Part shown: one piece after another, positions 52,892 through 61,589 of the stretch
Numbering within the stretch: position 1 is the stretch's first letter
Layout of the letters: the number at the start of each line of letters is the position of its first letter
NCBI RefSeq assembly: GCF_016899425.1
Contig: NZ_CP045994.1
Location: 930,001-994,000, forward strand
Reading direction: 5' to 3'
DNA from: Burkholderia sp. MS389
GTDB lineage: Bacteria > Pseudomonadota > Gammaproteobacteria > Burkholderiales > Burkholderiaceae
Length of the DNA: 64,000 bases
The notes under the pieces: generated by a model
Seen by the model: only the letters and a program-made list of their open reading frames with translations
Databases searched by the model: none
What the model was told of the DNA's origin: nothing
Made by a program: the position numbers and the translations under genes

Positions 52892-53091
52892 AGAACGTGC
52901 AATTCTACAGGGGTTTGGGTGGGGATGGCAAGCGGGGCGTCTGGGCCGCCGGTATCGAAACTGCTGCGGCCCGACTGGCCTGCCAGCCAATGTCGAAAAT
53001 GGACGAGTCGGTGTCGGAAGCGTACAAGCCCTGGTAAAGCTTTCGAACTAACGTGACAGGCCTCTCATACGATCGTCAGTCTGGAGCCGAC

Positions 53092-53436
53092 ATGTCCGAT
53101 TTCATCACCGTTCTGCGCAAAACCTGCCCGACGCCTGTCCTTGATGCGACCAAGTGGAAGCGCATTGGCGGCGATCCGCACACCGTGAACCTCAACGCGT
53201 ACGTCTCGAAGGACGGCAGCAAGATCATGGGCACGTGGATCTGCACGCCGGGCAAGTTCGAGGTGAATTACGAAAAATGGGAGTACTGCCACTTCCTCGA
53301 TGGTTACTGCATCATCACGCCGGAAGGTGAGGAGCCGCAGCACCTGAAAGCCGGCGACGTGTTCGTGATCGAACCCGGCATGAAAGGGACGTGGGAAGTG
53401 GTGGAGACCGTGCGCAAGTACTTCGTCTTCGCCTGA
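53092..53436 (+). CDS. Cupin-domain protein
   Basis: 114 residues of the Cupin_3 (DUF861, EutQ/ureidoglycine aminohydrolase-like) type: KIMGTWICTPGKFEVNYEKW, YCHFLDGYCIITPEGEEPQH and AGDVFVIEPGMKGTWEVVET. A small beta-barrel, probably metal-free or with a modified site because the usual cupin His cluster is weak. ATG 53092 has a TGGAG site. Stand-alone gene; role unknown. Confidence 0.88.
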   Translation: MSDFITVLRKTCPTPVLDATKWKRIGGDPHTVNLNAYVSKDGSKIMGTWICTPGKFEVNYEKWEYCHFLDGYCIITPEGEEPQHLKAGDVFVIEPGMKGTWEVVETVRKYFVFA

Positions 53437-53775
53437 GCGGGCGGTCGATTCTATCCAACCCCTGCATACCGTCATCGCCCCACGTCTTCGCGGTTCACGA
53501 AGCCGGGAGGGGCGAGCGAGGATTCCGGTTCAATAAAAGTCGTCCCGGGTTCGGAAACAGCGCGCTGAGGGCAGCCACAGGCTTGGCGCGCTTCGTTATC
53601 CAGCCGCAATCCATGACGAATTGAACGCACGGTTGTCCGGCGACGACACGATGACGCTCGCCACCGGTCCTGCACACCGTCACGCAAACCCCTAAGATGC
53701 AGCGATCCGCCCACCGCTTCCGCTGCCGCGCATGAACCTTCCGCCTGCGCCGGACGCCCCTCCGGAGCCCCGACC
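53437..53775. other. Intergenic region
   Basis: About 340 bases between the cupin and enolase-superfamily genes. Short ORFs here have no start site or codon pattern to support them. A TAAGAT near 53692 could be a -10, without a clear partner. Nothing else seen. Confidence 0.4.
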
Positions 53776-54957
53776 ATGCGCATCACCGCGATCCACGAAC
53801 GCGCGATTCCCGTATCCCGCTATGCCGATCCGGCGATTCCGTCCGGCGGCCTGACGACGAGCGTCGTCGCGGTCGTGACCGACGTCGTGCGCGACGGCCG
53901 CCCGGTGACGGGCTACGGCTACGCGTCGATCGGCCGCTTCGCGCAGGGCGGCCTGATCCGCGAACGGTTCGCGCCGCGCCTGCTGGCTGCCGCCGACTCA
54001 CTCGCCGACGAAGCCGGCACGAACCTCGACCCGTTCCCCGCATGGCGCGCGATGATGGCCGGCGAGAAGCCGGGCGGGCACGGCGAACGCTGCGTCGCGG
54101 TCGGCACGCTGGACATGGCGATCTGGGACGCCGCCGCGAAGATCGCAGACCTGCCGCTGCACCGCTTTCTCGCCGACCGCCTCGGACGCACGGCGCCGCC
54201 GCGCGTGCGCGTGTACGCAGGCGGCGGCTACCGCTATCCGCATGACGATCTCACGCGCCTGTCGGACGAGATGCGCCGGATCGTCGATCTCGGCTACACG
54301 CACGCGAAGATCAAGATCGGCGGCGCGGATTTCGAGCAGGACCGGCGCCGCATCGACGCCGCGGCCGCACAGCTCGCCAGCCCTTCGCATCTCGCAGTCG
54401 ACGCGATGAACACGTACGACGCGACGACGGCCTACGAGGCGGCGAACATGCTTGCGCCGTTCGATCTCTGGTGGTTCGAGGACATCTGCGATCCGCTCGA
54501 CCTGCCGCTCCAGGCAGACGTCGCCACGCGATACGCATCGCCGATCGCGGCAGGCGAAGCGCTGTTCTCGCTCGCGGAAGCGAAGCTGCTCGACCGTTAC
54601 GGCGGCCTGCGTGCCGACCGCGACGTGCTGGTGTTCGATCCCGTGCACAGCTACGGGCTGTCGGGCTATCTGCAGATCGTCGATCACTTCGTGTCGCGCG
54701 GCTGGCGGCGCGACGCGTTCTGGCCGCACGCCGGTCATCTGTTCTCGCTGCACGTCGTCGCGGCGCTCGGGCTCGGCGGGGCGGAAGTCAGCCCGTTCGC
54801 ATTCCATCCGTTCAGCGGACTGGCCGATGGCGAAAACGTTGACGCGGGACACGCACGCGTACCGCAGGCGCCGGGCATCGGATTCGAGCTGCATGCCCAC
54901 GCGCACGACGCGTTCCGCGCGATATCGGAATCGGTGCCGGTGTTTCGCGGCGTCTAG
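53776..54957 (+). CDS. Enolase-superfamily dehydratase, D-tartrate dehydratase-like
   Basis: 393 residues of the mandelate racemase/muconate lactonising enzyme group. The capping domain is in the first 120 residues. Barrel motifs: catalytic Lys in HAKIKIGGADFEQDR, metal ligands in LAVDAMNTYD, WWFEDICDPLD and IAAGEALFSLAEAK, and the general acid/base His in FWPHAGHLFSLHV. This set resembles the D(-)-tartrate dehydratase branch (TarD). The chemistry (abstraction of an alpha proton from a carboxylate) is secure; the substrate is inference. Confidence 0.85.
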   Translation: MRITAIHERAIPVSRYADPAIPSGGLTTSVVAVVTDVVRDGRPVTGYGYASIGRFAQGGLIRERFAPRLLAAADSLADEAGTNLDPFPAWRAMMAGEKPGGHGERCVAVGTLDMAIWDAAAKIADLPLHRFLADRLGRTAPPRVRVYAGGGYRYPHDDLTRLSDEMRRIVDLGYTHAKIKIGGADFEQDRRRIDAAAAQLASPSHLAVDAMNTYDATTAYEAANMLAPFDLWWFEDICDPLDLPLQADVATRYASPIAAGEALFSLAEAKLLDRYGGLRADRDVLVFDPVHSYGLSGYLQIVDHFVSRGWRRDAFWPHAGHLFSLHVVAALGLGGAEVSPFAFHPFSGLADGENVDAGHARVPQAPGIGFELHAHAHDAFRAISESVPVFRGV

Positions 54958-54993
54958 GCGCTCAGGTAGCGACGCGAAGGCGGTGGCGCCGTG

Positions 54994-55536
54994 CTACGTC
55001 CCCCCGAGCGCACGCAAGCCGACGAGCAGCAGCGCGCCGATCGCGATCAGCAGTAGCGCATGAACGCGCGTGTAGATCACGCACAGTGTCGACGCCACCG
55101 CGATCGCGCGGGCGGCCCAGCCGCCGTCGAGCGCCTGCACCAGCACCCACACCGATGCGAGGATCATGCCGGCCGCGACCGGGCGCAGGCCGGCTTCGAG
55201 CGCGATCTGCCAGCGCGCGCCCCGGTGCCGTCGCCACAGGTGCGCGACGCCGTAGATCAGGAACGCGGTCGGGCCGAACAGCGCGAGCGTCGCGATCACC
55301 GCGCCCCAGAAACCGGCCACCTGCCAGCCGATCAGCGTCGCCAGCAGCGAGCCGGGGCCAGGCGCCATCCGTGCGATCGCGAAGTCGTTCACGAATTGTG
55401 TTGCGCTCATCCAGTGATGCACGTCGACGACCTGCCGCTGGATATCCGCGATGACCGCCTGCCCGCCGCCGATCGTCGCAATCGACAGCGGCGCGAACAC
55501 GCCGAACAGTGCTGCGTAACGTGCGGACGCATTCAT
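54994..55536 (-). CDS. Chromate transporter subunit (short CHR protein, second half)
   Basis: 180-residue membrane protein with one CHR domain: FGVFAPLSIATIGGGQAVIA, HWMSATQFVNDFAIARMAPG, PGSLLATLIGWQVAGFWGAV. ATG 55536 overlaps the stop of the partner gene by four bases. Short CHR proteins work as pairs of opposite topology, exporting chromate or a related oxyanion. Convergent with the tartrate-dehydratase-like gene. Confidence 0.88.
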   Translation of the reverse strand: MNASARYAALFGVFAPLSIATIGGGQAVIADIQRQVVDVHHWMSATQFVNDFAIARMAPGPGSLLATLIGWQVAGFWGAVIATLALFGPTAFLIYGVAHLWRRHRGARWQIALEAGLRPVAAGMILASVWVLVQALDGGWAARAIAVASTLCVIYTRVHALLLIAIGALLLVGLRALGGT

Positions 55537-56144
55537 CGCGCGTCGTTCCCGACCGGCGCGGCGGCCGCACGACGGTATTCGAGCGCGACGCTCAGCGTGC
55601 CGCCGATCAGCACGGTCCACACGAGCGGCCAGTGCAGCACCGCAACCGACACGAAGGTGAGCGTCATGACCGCGAACGGCAGCACGCGGCGCGGCAGCCG
55701 GCGCACCGCGGTAATCGCCATCGAGATCGACAGCCCGATCGCCGCGGCCGCCGCACCGGCGAGCGCGACGTGCGTGAGCGGAAAGCGCGTGAGCGTCGAG
55801 AACGCGACGCCGAACAGCACGATCAGCACGGCCGGCGGCGCGATGATGCCGATGAAGCCGGCCACCGCGCCGCGCCATCCGGCGAGCCGGTAGCCGATCC
55901 AGATCGCGAGGTTCTTCACGTTGACGCCCGGTAACGCCTGCGACAGCGCGAGACCGTTGAGGAACGCCTCTTCGTCGAGCCAGCGTCGCTCGTGGACGAA
56001 ATCGCGCATCATCCGCCCGCTGAGCCCGCCGCCGAAGCTAGTCAGGCCGATCTGCGCGAACGCGATGAACAGCGCGAGGATGCCCGGCGGCGGTGCGTCG
56101 CCGGCGGGCGGTGCCGAGGGCGTCGTGGAGGAGGGCGAGGGCAT
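55533..56144 (-). CDS. Chromate transporter subunit (short CHR protein, first half)
   Basis: 203 residues: LFIAFAQIGLTSFGGGLSGR, RRWLDEEAFLNGLALSQALP, GVNVKNLAIWIGYRLAGWRG and about five membrane spans. ATG 56144, with GAGG upstream on the minus strand, is the probable start; the frame opens to 56240. Together with the downstream gene it forms a split ChrA-type transporter. No adjacent chrB regulator is seen. Confidence 0.88.
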   Translation of the reverse strand: MPSPSSTTPSAPPAGDAPPPGILALFIAFAQIGLTSFGGGLSGRMMRDFVHERRWLDEEAFLNGLALSQALPGVNVKNLAIWIGYRLAGWRGAVAGFIGIIAPPAVLIVLFGVAFSTLTRFPLTHVALAGAAAAAIGLSISMAITAVRRLPRRVLPFAVMTLTFVSVAVLHWPLVWTVLIGGTLSVALEYRRAAAAPVGNDAR

Positions 56145-56283
56145 CGGGCGGTTGGCACGTGGCGATCGGGCGATCGCCCATGTTAGCAAGCGGCGCCTGT
56201 CAGCACGCTGACATCGACTCGGGTGCCTGCGCGACGACACTTCGCAACCGAGCCGGCAAGCGCGAATACCAACGCCCCGCGCG

Positions 56284-57039
56284 CTACGCGCGCACCACCG
56301 TCACACCCGCGGCCTCGATCGGCTTCGTCAGCGCGGCGTCGGTTTCCTTTTCGACGACGACCGTCTGCGCCAGCGTGATGTCGCCGATCACGAACTGCGA
56401 TGCCGCGCGCAATTTCGACTGCGACGCGAGCACGACCGTCTCGGCCGCGCGTTCGGCCAGCGCGCGCTTGATCGCCGCTTCCTCGAAATCGCCGGTGCTC
56501 AGGCCGGCGACCGGATGCACGCCCGTGACGCCCATGAAATACAGGTCCGCATGAATGCGCGCGATGCCTTCCATCGCCGCCGCACCGACCGCGACGATCG
56601 AATGCTTGTAGAGCCGCCCGCCGATCAGGATCACGTCGATCGACGGATGCGCGGCGAGCGCCACCGCGACGCTCGGGCTGTGCGTGACGATCGTCGCGCG
56701 CAGGTCGGCCGGCAACTGGCTGACGAGCAGCGCCGAGGTCGTGCCGCCGTCGACGATCGCCACCTGCCCGGGCGCGATCATCTGCGCGGCCCGCCGTGCG
56801 ATGCGCCGCTTCTCCGTGGTTTCGAGCGTCTCGCGCTGCGCGAGCGGAGCGACGGCCGGCGACGCCGGCAGCGCGCCGCCATGCACGCGCTGCAACAGCC
56901 CGTCGGCCGCGAGTTCCCGCAGGTCGCGGCGCACCGTGTCTTCGGACACGCCGAATTGCACGCTCAGCTCGGCGGCCAGCACCTGGCCGTCGCGCGCGAG
57001 CGCGTCGAGGATCGCCTTCTTGCGTTGCGTCGTCAGCAT
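56284..57039 (-). CDS. DeoR-family transcriptional regulator
   Basis: 251 residues. N-terminal winged HTH: LAAELSVQFGVSEDTVRRDL followed by ELAADGLLQRVHGGALP. The C-terminal sugar-phosphate sensor domain has VAIVDGGTTSALLVSQLPAD, VILIGGRLYKHSIVAVGAAA and DLYFMGVTGVHPVAGLSTGD. Divergent from nudK across 81 bases, which suggests it controls that pair and itself. The upstream gap has CACGAA/TTCGTG-like motifs (GCACGAAAATTC; GCACGAATGTGC) that could be operators. Confidence 0.92.
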   Translation of the reverse strand: MLTTQRKKAILDALARDGQVLAAELSVQFGVSEDTVRRDLRELAADGLLQRVHGGALPASPAVAPLAQRETLETTEKRRIARRAAQMIAPGQVAIVDGGTTSALLVSQLPADLRATIVTHSPSVAVALAAHPSIDVILIGGRLYKHSIVAVGAAAMEGIARIHADLYFMGVTGVHPVAGLSTGDFEEAAIKRALAERAAETVVLASQSKLRAASQFVIGDITLAQTVVVEKETDAALTKPIEAAGVTVVRA

Positions 57040-57120
57040 CGTGTTTGCACGAAAATTCTTGAAATTGCACGAATGTGCACGTTACCATGGGCGCCGTCCT
57101 TTGTCGAACCGGAGGCTGCA

Positions 57121-57720
57121 ATGGCTGCAACGCGGGAGCGGGTGCGCATCGTCGATACGACGGTGCTGTCCGACGACTGGTATGTGCTGCGCAAGGTGAC
57201 GTTCGATTTCCTGCGCCGCGACGGCACGTGGCAGCGCCTGAGCCGCGAGACCTACGACCGCGGCAACGGCGCGACGATCCTGCTGCGTCATGCCGAAACG
57301 GGCGACGTGCTGCTGACGCGCCAGTTCCGGATGCCGGCGTTCGTGAGCGGACACGACGGCATGCTGCTCGAAGCGGCCGCCGGCCTGCTCGACGACGAAA
57401 CGCCCGAGGCGCGCATCCGCGCGGAGGCCGAGGAGGAGACCGGCTATCGCGTGCGCGGCGTGCGCAAGGTGTTCGAGGCGTTCATGAGCCCGGGTTCCGT
57501 GACGGAGAAGCTGCATTTCTTCGTCGGCGAATACGATGCGTCGCTGCGCACCGGCGCGGGCGGCGGCGTCGCGGAAGAGGGCGAGGATCTGGAGGTCGTC
57601 GAGATGCCGCTGCGGGCGGCGCTGGACGCGGTCGAGCGCGGCGAGATCGTCGACGCGAAGACGATCATGCTGCTGCAGTACGTCGCGCTGCGGGAAACCG
57701 CCGGCGCACGCGCCGCATGA
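57121..57720 (+). CDS. nudK: NUDIX hydrolase, GDP-mannose pyrophosphatase-like (NudK)
   Basis: 199 residues. Nudix box region AGLLDDETPEARIRAEAEEE leading to TGYRV, then FEAFMSPGSVTEKLHFFVGE, which is very close to the E. coli NudK pattern. NudK hydrolyses GDP-mannose to GMP and mannose-1-phosphate. N-terminal VRIVDTTVLSDDWYVLRKVT and RETYDRGNGATILLRH also fit. ATG 57121 has GGAGG upstream. Coupled by ATGA overlap to the next gene. Confidence 0.88.
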   Translation: MAATRERVRIVDTTVLSDDWYVLRKVTFDFLRRDGTWQRLSRETYDRGNGATILLRHAETGDVLLTRQFRMPAFVSGHDGMLLEAAAGLLDDETPEARIRAEAEEETGYRVRGVRKVFEAFMSPGSVTEKLHFFVGEYDASLRTGAGGGVAEEGEDLEVVEMPLRAALDAVERGEIVDAKTIMLLQYVALRETAGARAA

Positions 57721-58097
57721 CGCCGCGGCTCGTGCTGATCGCCGGCCCGTATCGCAGCGGCACGGACGGCGACCCCGCGCGCATCGCCGCGAACCTGCAC
57801 CGGCTGGAAGCGGCGGCGCTCGCCGTGTATCGCCGCGGGCACGTGCCGATGATCGGCGAATGGGTGTCGTTGCCGCTCGCGGCCGCGGCCGGGTCGACGC
57901 AACTGGGCGACGCGATCGGCGAAACGTTCCTGTATCCGGCCGCGCACCGGCTGCTGCGACGCTGCGATGCGGTACTGCGCATCGATGGCGCGTCGCGCGG
58001 GGCGGATGCGGACGTCGCGCTCGCGCGGCAACTCGGCAAGCCGGTCTATTTCGCGGTCGACGAGATCCCGGTTGCACACGACGAATCGGCTCACTGA
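57717..58097 (+). CDS. DUF4406-type, nucleoside 2-deoxyribosyltransferase-like protein
   Basis: 126 residues: LVLIAGPYRSGTDGDPARIA, LHRLEAAALAVYRRGHVPMI, LRRCDAVLRIDGASRGADAD and LARQLGKPVYFAVDEIP. The fold resembles the nucleoside 2-deoxyribosyltransferase/DUF4406 group. Overlaps the nudK stop by four bases, suggesting a shared role in nucleotide or nucleotide-sugar clean-up. Function not established. Confidence 0.82.
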   Translation: MTPRLVLIAGPYRSGTDGDPARIAANLHRLEAAALAVYRRGHVPMIGEWVSLPLAAAAGSTQLGDAIGETFLYPAAHRLLRRCDAVLRIDGASRGADADVALARQLGKPVYFAVDEIPVAHDESAH

Positions 58098-58280
58098 GCA
58101 AGCATGGGCGCCGCGTCGCGGTATCGCCGGTGCGGCGCTTGCGGACGGCGGGCCATTGCATTGCCGGTCGCCGCACGTGCGCCGCGCTACACAGTTGCGT
58201 CGCCGATGCGGCGCGACGCCCGAACCGGCGTATGATCGCCACGCCACTCGCGCAACGTTCGACGCCACCGCTTTCCCATC

Positions 58281-59150
58281 ATGCCGCTTTCCGGTCCCGC
58301 AGATCTCGCCGACTCCGCCGCCGCGCCGCTTCCTGCCGAGCTCGTCGCGTCCGCCGTCGCCGCACTCGCGCGTGCCGATGCATTGCTCGTCACGGCCGGC
58401 GCGGGCATCGGCGTCGATTCCGGACTGCCCGATTTTCGCGGCACGGACGGTTTCTGGCGCGCGTATCCGGCGCTGCGCTACGAGCGTTTCGAATTCCACG
58501 AGATCGCGTCGCCGCACGCGTTTCGTGCGCGTGCGGCGCTCGCGTGGGGCTTCTACGGGCACCGTCTCGCGCTCTACCGCGCGACGGCGCCGCATGCGGG
58601 CTTCGCGATCCTGCGCCGCTGGATCGACGTGATGCCGAACGGCGGCTTCGTGCTGACGAGCAACGTCGACGGCCAGTTCCGGAAGGCCGGTTTCGATCCG
58701 GCGCGCATCGTCGAGATCCACGGCTCGATTCATGCGATGCAGTGCCTGCGCCCGTGCACAGACGCCACGTGGGACGCGGCGCCGTTCGTGCCGGAGGTCG
58801 ACGAAGCGACGTGCCGCCTCGTGGGCGACATGCCGCGCTGCCCGCACTGCGGCGGTCTCGCGCGGCCCAACATCCTGATGTTCGGCGACACCGGCTGGCT
58901 CGGTGCGCGCTACGACGCGCAGGAACGCGTGCTCGAAGAGTGGATTGCGCAGGCCGGGCGCGTCGCCGTGGTGGAGATCGGCGCGGGCACCGCGATTCCG
59001 ACCGTGCGCTTGCTGAGCGAACGGCTCGGCGCCGACGTGATTCGCATCAATGCGCGCGACGCGCATGCGCGCCGGGCGGACGTGATCGGGCTGAAGGGCG
59101 GTGCGCTGGCGACGCTGAACGCGCTCGACCGCGCGTGGCGCGGCGGCTGA
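58281..59150 (+). CDS. Sir2-family NAD-dependent protein deacylase
   Basis: 289-residue sirtuin. NAD-binding ALLVTAGAGIGVDSGLPDFR with GTDGFWRAYP, the NVD site LTSNVDGQFRKAGFDP, catalytic His in IVEIHGSIHAMQC, zinc Cys pairs in LRPC and RCPHCGGLARPNILMFGD, and VVEIGAGTAIPTVRLLSERL. The zinc pairs have unusual spacing. Stand-alone gene with 183 bases before it. Acts on acyl-lysine in the cytoplasm; targets unknown. Confidence 0.92.
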   Translation: MPLSGPADLADSAAAPLPAELVASAVAALARADALLVTAGAGIGVDSGLPDFRGTDGFWRAYPALRYERFEFHEIASPHAFRARAALAWGFYGHRLALYRATAPHAGFAILRRWIDVMPNGGFVLTSNVDGQFRKAGFDPARIVEIHGSIHAMQCLRPCTDATWDAAPFVPEVDEATCRLVGDMPRCPHCGGLARPNILMFGDTGWLGARYDAQERVLEEWIAQAGRVAVVEIGAGTAIPTVRLLSERLGADVIRINARDAHARRADVIGLKGGALATLNALDRAWRGG

Positions 59151-59187
59151 GCCGCGCGCCACGAGGCGACCGGCCGGGGCCGCGCGA

Positions 59188-60399
59188 TTACGGCCGCGCG
59201 ACGAGCGCCTGCACGAGCGCCGGCGCGATCGGCGAACCGAGGCCCGTCACATAGTCGTAGCCGCCCGCCGCGTTGCAGACGCTGCCGCAATTGCCGTTGG
59301 ATCCGGTCGTCACATCGTGGAAGTCGCTGCCGTACGCGGTTTTGCCGACCGCATAGAGCGTGTCGTAGGCGCCGCTCAACGATGTCTTGCCGGCCGCCGT
59401 GCGCAGCGAATTCGCGATCGCGACGAGCGCCGCCCATTGCGGCGCGCCCGCGCTCGTGCCGCCGACCTGGAACCAGCCGGCCTGCCCCTGATAGGTGACC
59501 GAGTCGTACACCGCGAAACCGCTGGACGGATTCGCGTCGTAACCGACATCCGGCACGCCGCGCTTGCCGGCCACCGGAATCGGCCACGCGGTCTGGCCGG
59601 CCGGCTCGGCCTCGACGCTGCTCACACCGCCGCCGCTGCCGCTCCACGCCGTCTCGCCGATGTAATTGCCGGCCGTATCGGACGACAGCGTCGTGCCGCC
59701 GACGGACACCACGTAAGGCGACGCGGCCGGGTATTCGGTGCCGGTGCCGCTGTCGCCGGACGACGCGACGAACGTCACGCCCGGTACGTTGAAGTGGCTG
59801 TCGAAGCCGGTCTCGCTGCTGAATTCGTTGCCGCCGAAACTCATCGACACGACCGACGCGCCGCGCTTGACCGCGACGTCGACCGCGGCCATCAGGTCGC
59901 TGAAGCTGGCCGATGCCGCCTCGACGAGCACGATCTTCGCCTTCGGCGCGATCGCATGCACCCATTCGACGTCGAGCGAGATCTCGAGCGACCAGCCTGC
60001 ATTGGGCTTGGGCCGCGCACCGTGGGCATACACCTTGGTGAAACAGCCGTTCGACGACGTGCAGGCCGGCAGCGAGAACGCAGTGCTGAACACGCCGAGA
60101 TCGGCTTCGATCTTCGGGTCGTCGTACGCGTCGACGATCGCGACGACCATCCCGTCGCCCTGGTTCGCGATCGCGTCGAACCCGTAGGCATGCCGCGCGA
60201 GCGCCGGCGTGAGGCCGGCGATCGTGGCGGTGCTTGCGCGTGGCTTCGTGTGGAACGGCGGGCGCGCGAATCCTTTCGGTGCGCGGTTGCCTTCGACGTA
60301 GGACGGCGGCCCGTTGCCGTCGGCGAGCGCGACGCCCGACGCGAGCAGCGACGCGCACAGCGCCGGGATCAACATGGATGACAGGCGGATATTGTTCAT
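59188..60399 (-). CDS. Secreted S53-family (sedolisin-like) peptidase without prodomain
   Basis: 403 residues from MNNIRLSSMLIPALCASLLA (Sec signal, cleavage near GVALADG); five more residues if ATG 60414 is used. The S53 triad is visible: Glu and Asp in WSLEISLDVEW, Asp in FVASSGDSGTG, and the nucleophile Ser in VGGTSAGAPQWAAL; the calcium site is in DVTTG and YDYVTGLGSP. It lacks the pro-kumamolisin activation domain and any lectin tail. A third secreted serine-type protease in the window, distinct from the gene at 18714. Confidence 0.9.
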   Translation of the reverse strand: MNNIRLSSMLIPALCASLLASGVALADGNGPPSYVEGNRAPKGFARPPFHTKPRASTATIAGLTPALARHAYGFDAIANQGDGMVVAIVDAYDDPKIEADLGVFSTAFSLPACTSSNGCFTKVYAHGARPKPNAGWSLEISLDVEWVHAIAPKAKIVLVEAASASFSDLMAAVDVAVKRGASVVSMSFGGNEFSSETGFDSHFNVPGVTFVASSGDSGTGTEYPAASPYVVSVGGTTLSSDTAGNYIGETAWSGSGGGVSSVEAEPAGQTAWPIPVAGKRGVPDVGYDANPSSGFAVYDSVTYQGQAGWFQVGGTSAGAPQWAALVAIANSLRTAAGKTSLSGAYDTLYAVGKTAYGSDFHDVTTGSNGNCGSVCNAAGGYDYVTGLGSPIAPALVQALVARP

Positions 60400-60414
60400 T
60401 TTTCGAGTCTCCAT

Positions 60415-60809
60415 GTCGATGGAGTAGGGTGGCGAAACAATTCTACGAAATCGACGACGATAACGACATCGAATATCGACTGGATACGGGAATGTCTGAT
60501 AAGGGAAAGTACGTGGAACCTCGATGGGACAAGCGTTGTGCAGGGTTAACCTGTGCGCACGATCGAACTGCTTTATCGGTTTTTAAACAGCTGATAAATA
60601 ATCGGCAAATTAAAAATCGGTTTGTAATGTCGGATGTAATTGTCCGGTAAATATCCACGACGGCGCGCGCAGGGAAATCGTGAAACGCGTCATGCGAACG
60701 CGACACGCTCCGCCGTCTGCCTGCACGGCCCGTCGGCATTGCCGGCGCGGCGCGATTCCGCATACAGTTCAGCGTAGCCGCGTGCGCCGCGTGGCGTCGT
60801 CCGTGAGAG
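60415..60809. other. Intergenic region between divergent S53 peptidase and crcB
   Basis: About 395 bases. The first 240 are AT-rich with an imperfect palindrome around CAGGGTTAACCTG (60541-60553) and probably contain the peptidase promoter. The rest is GC-rich leader to crcB. The conserved fluoride riboswitch core was looked for and not found. No gene. Confidence 0.4.
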
Positions 60810-61202
60810 GTGCCCTTGTTCTATTCGATCGTCGCGATCTTCGTCGGCGCCGGCCTCGGCGCGTTGCTGCGCTGGTTCCTGAGTCTCGCGCTCAACGCGG
60901 TCTTTCCCGCGGTGCCGCTCGGCACGCTCGTGTCGAACCTGCTCGGCGGCTACGTGATCGGCATGGCCGCCGTCGTATTCACCGTTCGCGTCGGGTTGCC
61001 GCCCGAATGGCGGCTATTCGTGATCACGGGCTTTCTCGGCGGCCTCACGACGTTCTCGACCTATTCGGTCGAAGTGATGACGCACGCGCTCGACGGCGAA
61101 TTCGGATGGGCGTTGGCGGTGGCTGCCCTACACTTGACTGGATCGTTCGCGCTGACGGCGCTCGGCATGTGGACCGCGCGCGCGTGGCTCGCGGCGGCCT
61201 GA
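60810..61202 (+). CDS. crcB: Fluoride channel/exporter CrcB (Fluc)
   Basis: 130-residue membrane protein with four spans. Motifs: [33 protein letters not shown] (conserved Asn) and [16 protein letters not shown] (the TTFST Phe-box). GTG 60810 has a GAGAG site. Dual-topology Fluc channels dimerise to expel fluoride. Followed 23 bp later by a DUF190 gene. Confidence 0.95.
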   Translation: MPLFYSIVAIFVGAGLGALLRWFLSLALNAVFPAVPLGTLVSNLLGGYVIGMAAVVFTVRVGLPPEWRLFVITGFLGGLTTFSTYSVEVMTHALDGEFGWALAVAALHLTGSFALTALGMWTARAWLAAA

Positions 61203-61225
61203 GCGGGCCGCCATCGGAGGGAGCG

Positions 61226-61576
61226 ATGGACAGGGTCTTTTTGCGCTTCTACGTGCACGAGCAGCACCGGCTGCACTGGAAGCCGCTGTGGGAATGGCTG
61301 CTGGAAGAGGCGAACCGGATGGGCGTCGCGGGCGGTTCCGCGTTTCGCGCGATGGCCGGTTTCGGCCAGCATCGCGTGCTGCACGAGGATCGCTTCTTCG
61401 AACTGCAGGGTTCGCTCGCGATCGAGGTCGAATTCGTCGTCACCGAGGACGAAGCGCAGCGGCTGCTCGAGCGGCTGTCGCACGAGAAAGTGCGCGTGTG
61501 CTACGCGATGATGCCCGCGCAGTTCGGCGTGATCGACACGCTCGGCGCACCGCCGGCGCAGGGGCCGGCAGCGTAG
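61226..61576 (+). CDS. DUF190-domain protein
   Basis: 116 residues: RVFLRFYVHEQHRLHWKPLW, LLEEANRMGVAGGSAFRAMA and GFGQHRVLHEDRFFELQGSL, with the PII-like ferredoxin fold of DUF190. ATG 61226 has a GGAGGGAG site. DUF190 genes often accompany crcB and may sense a nucleotide or help the channel; no function is proven. Confidence 0.93.
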   Translation: MDRVFLRFYVHEQHRLHWKPLWEWLLEEANRMGVAGGSAFRAMAGFGQHRVLHEDRFFELQGSLAIEVEFVVTEDEAQRLLERLSHEKVRVCYAMMPAQFGVIDTLGAPPAQGPAA

Positions 61577-61589
61577 GTGTCGCGCCGGA

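Noticed and set aside
60415..60809. Fluoride riboswitch upstream of crcB
   Set aside because: The conserved GGNGATGG core and paired elements of the crcB motif could not be found.
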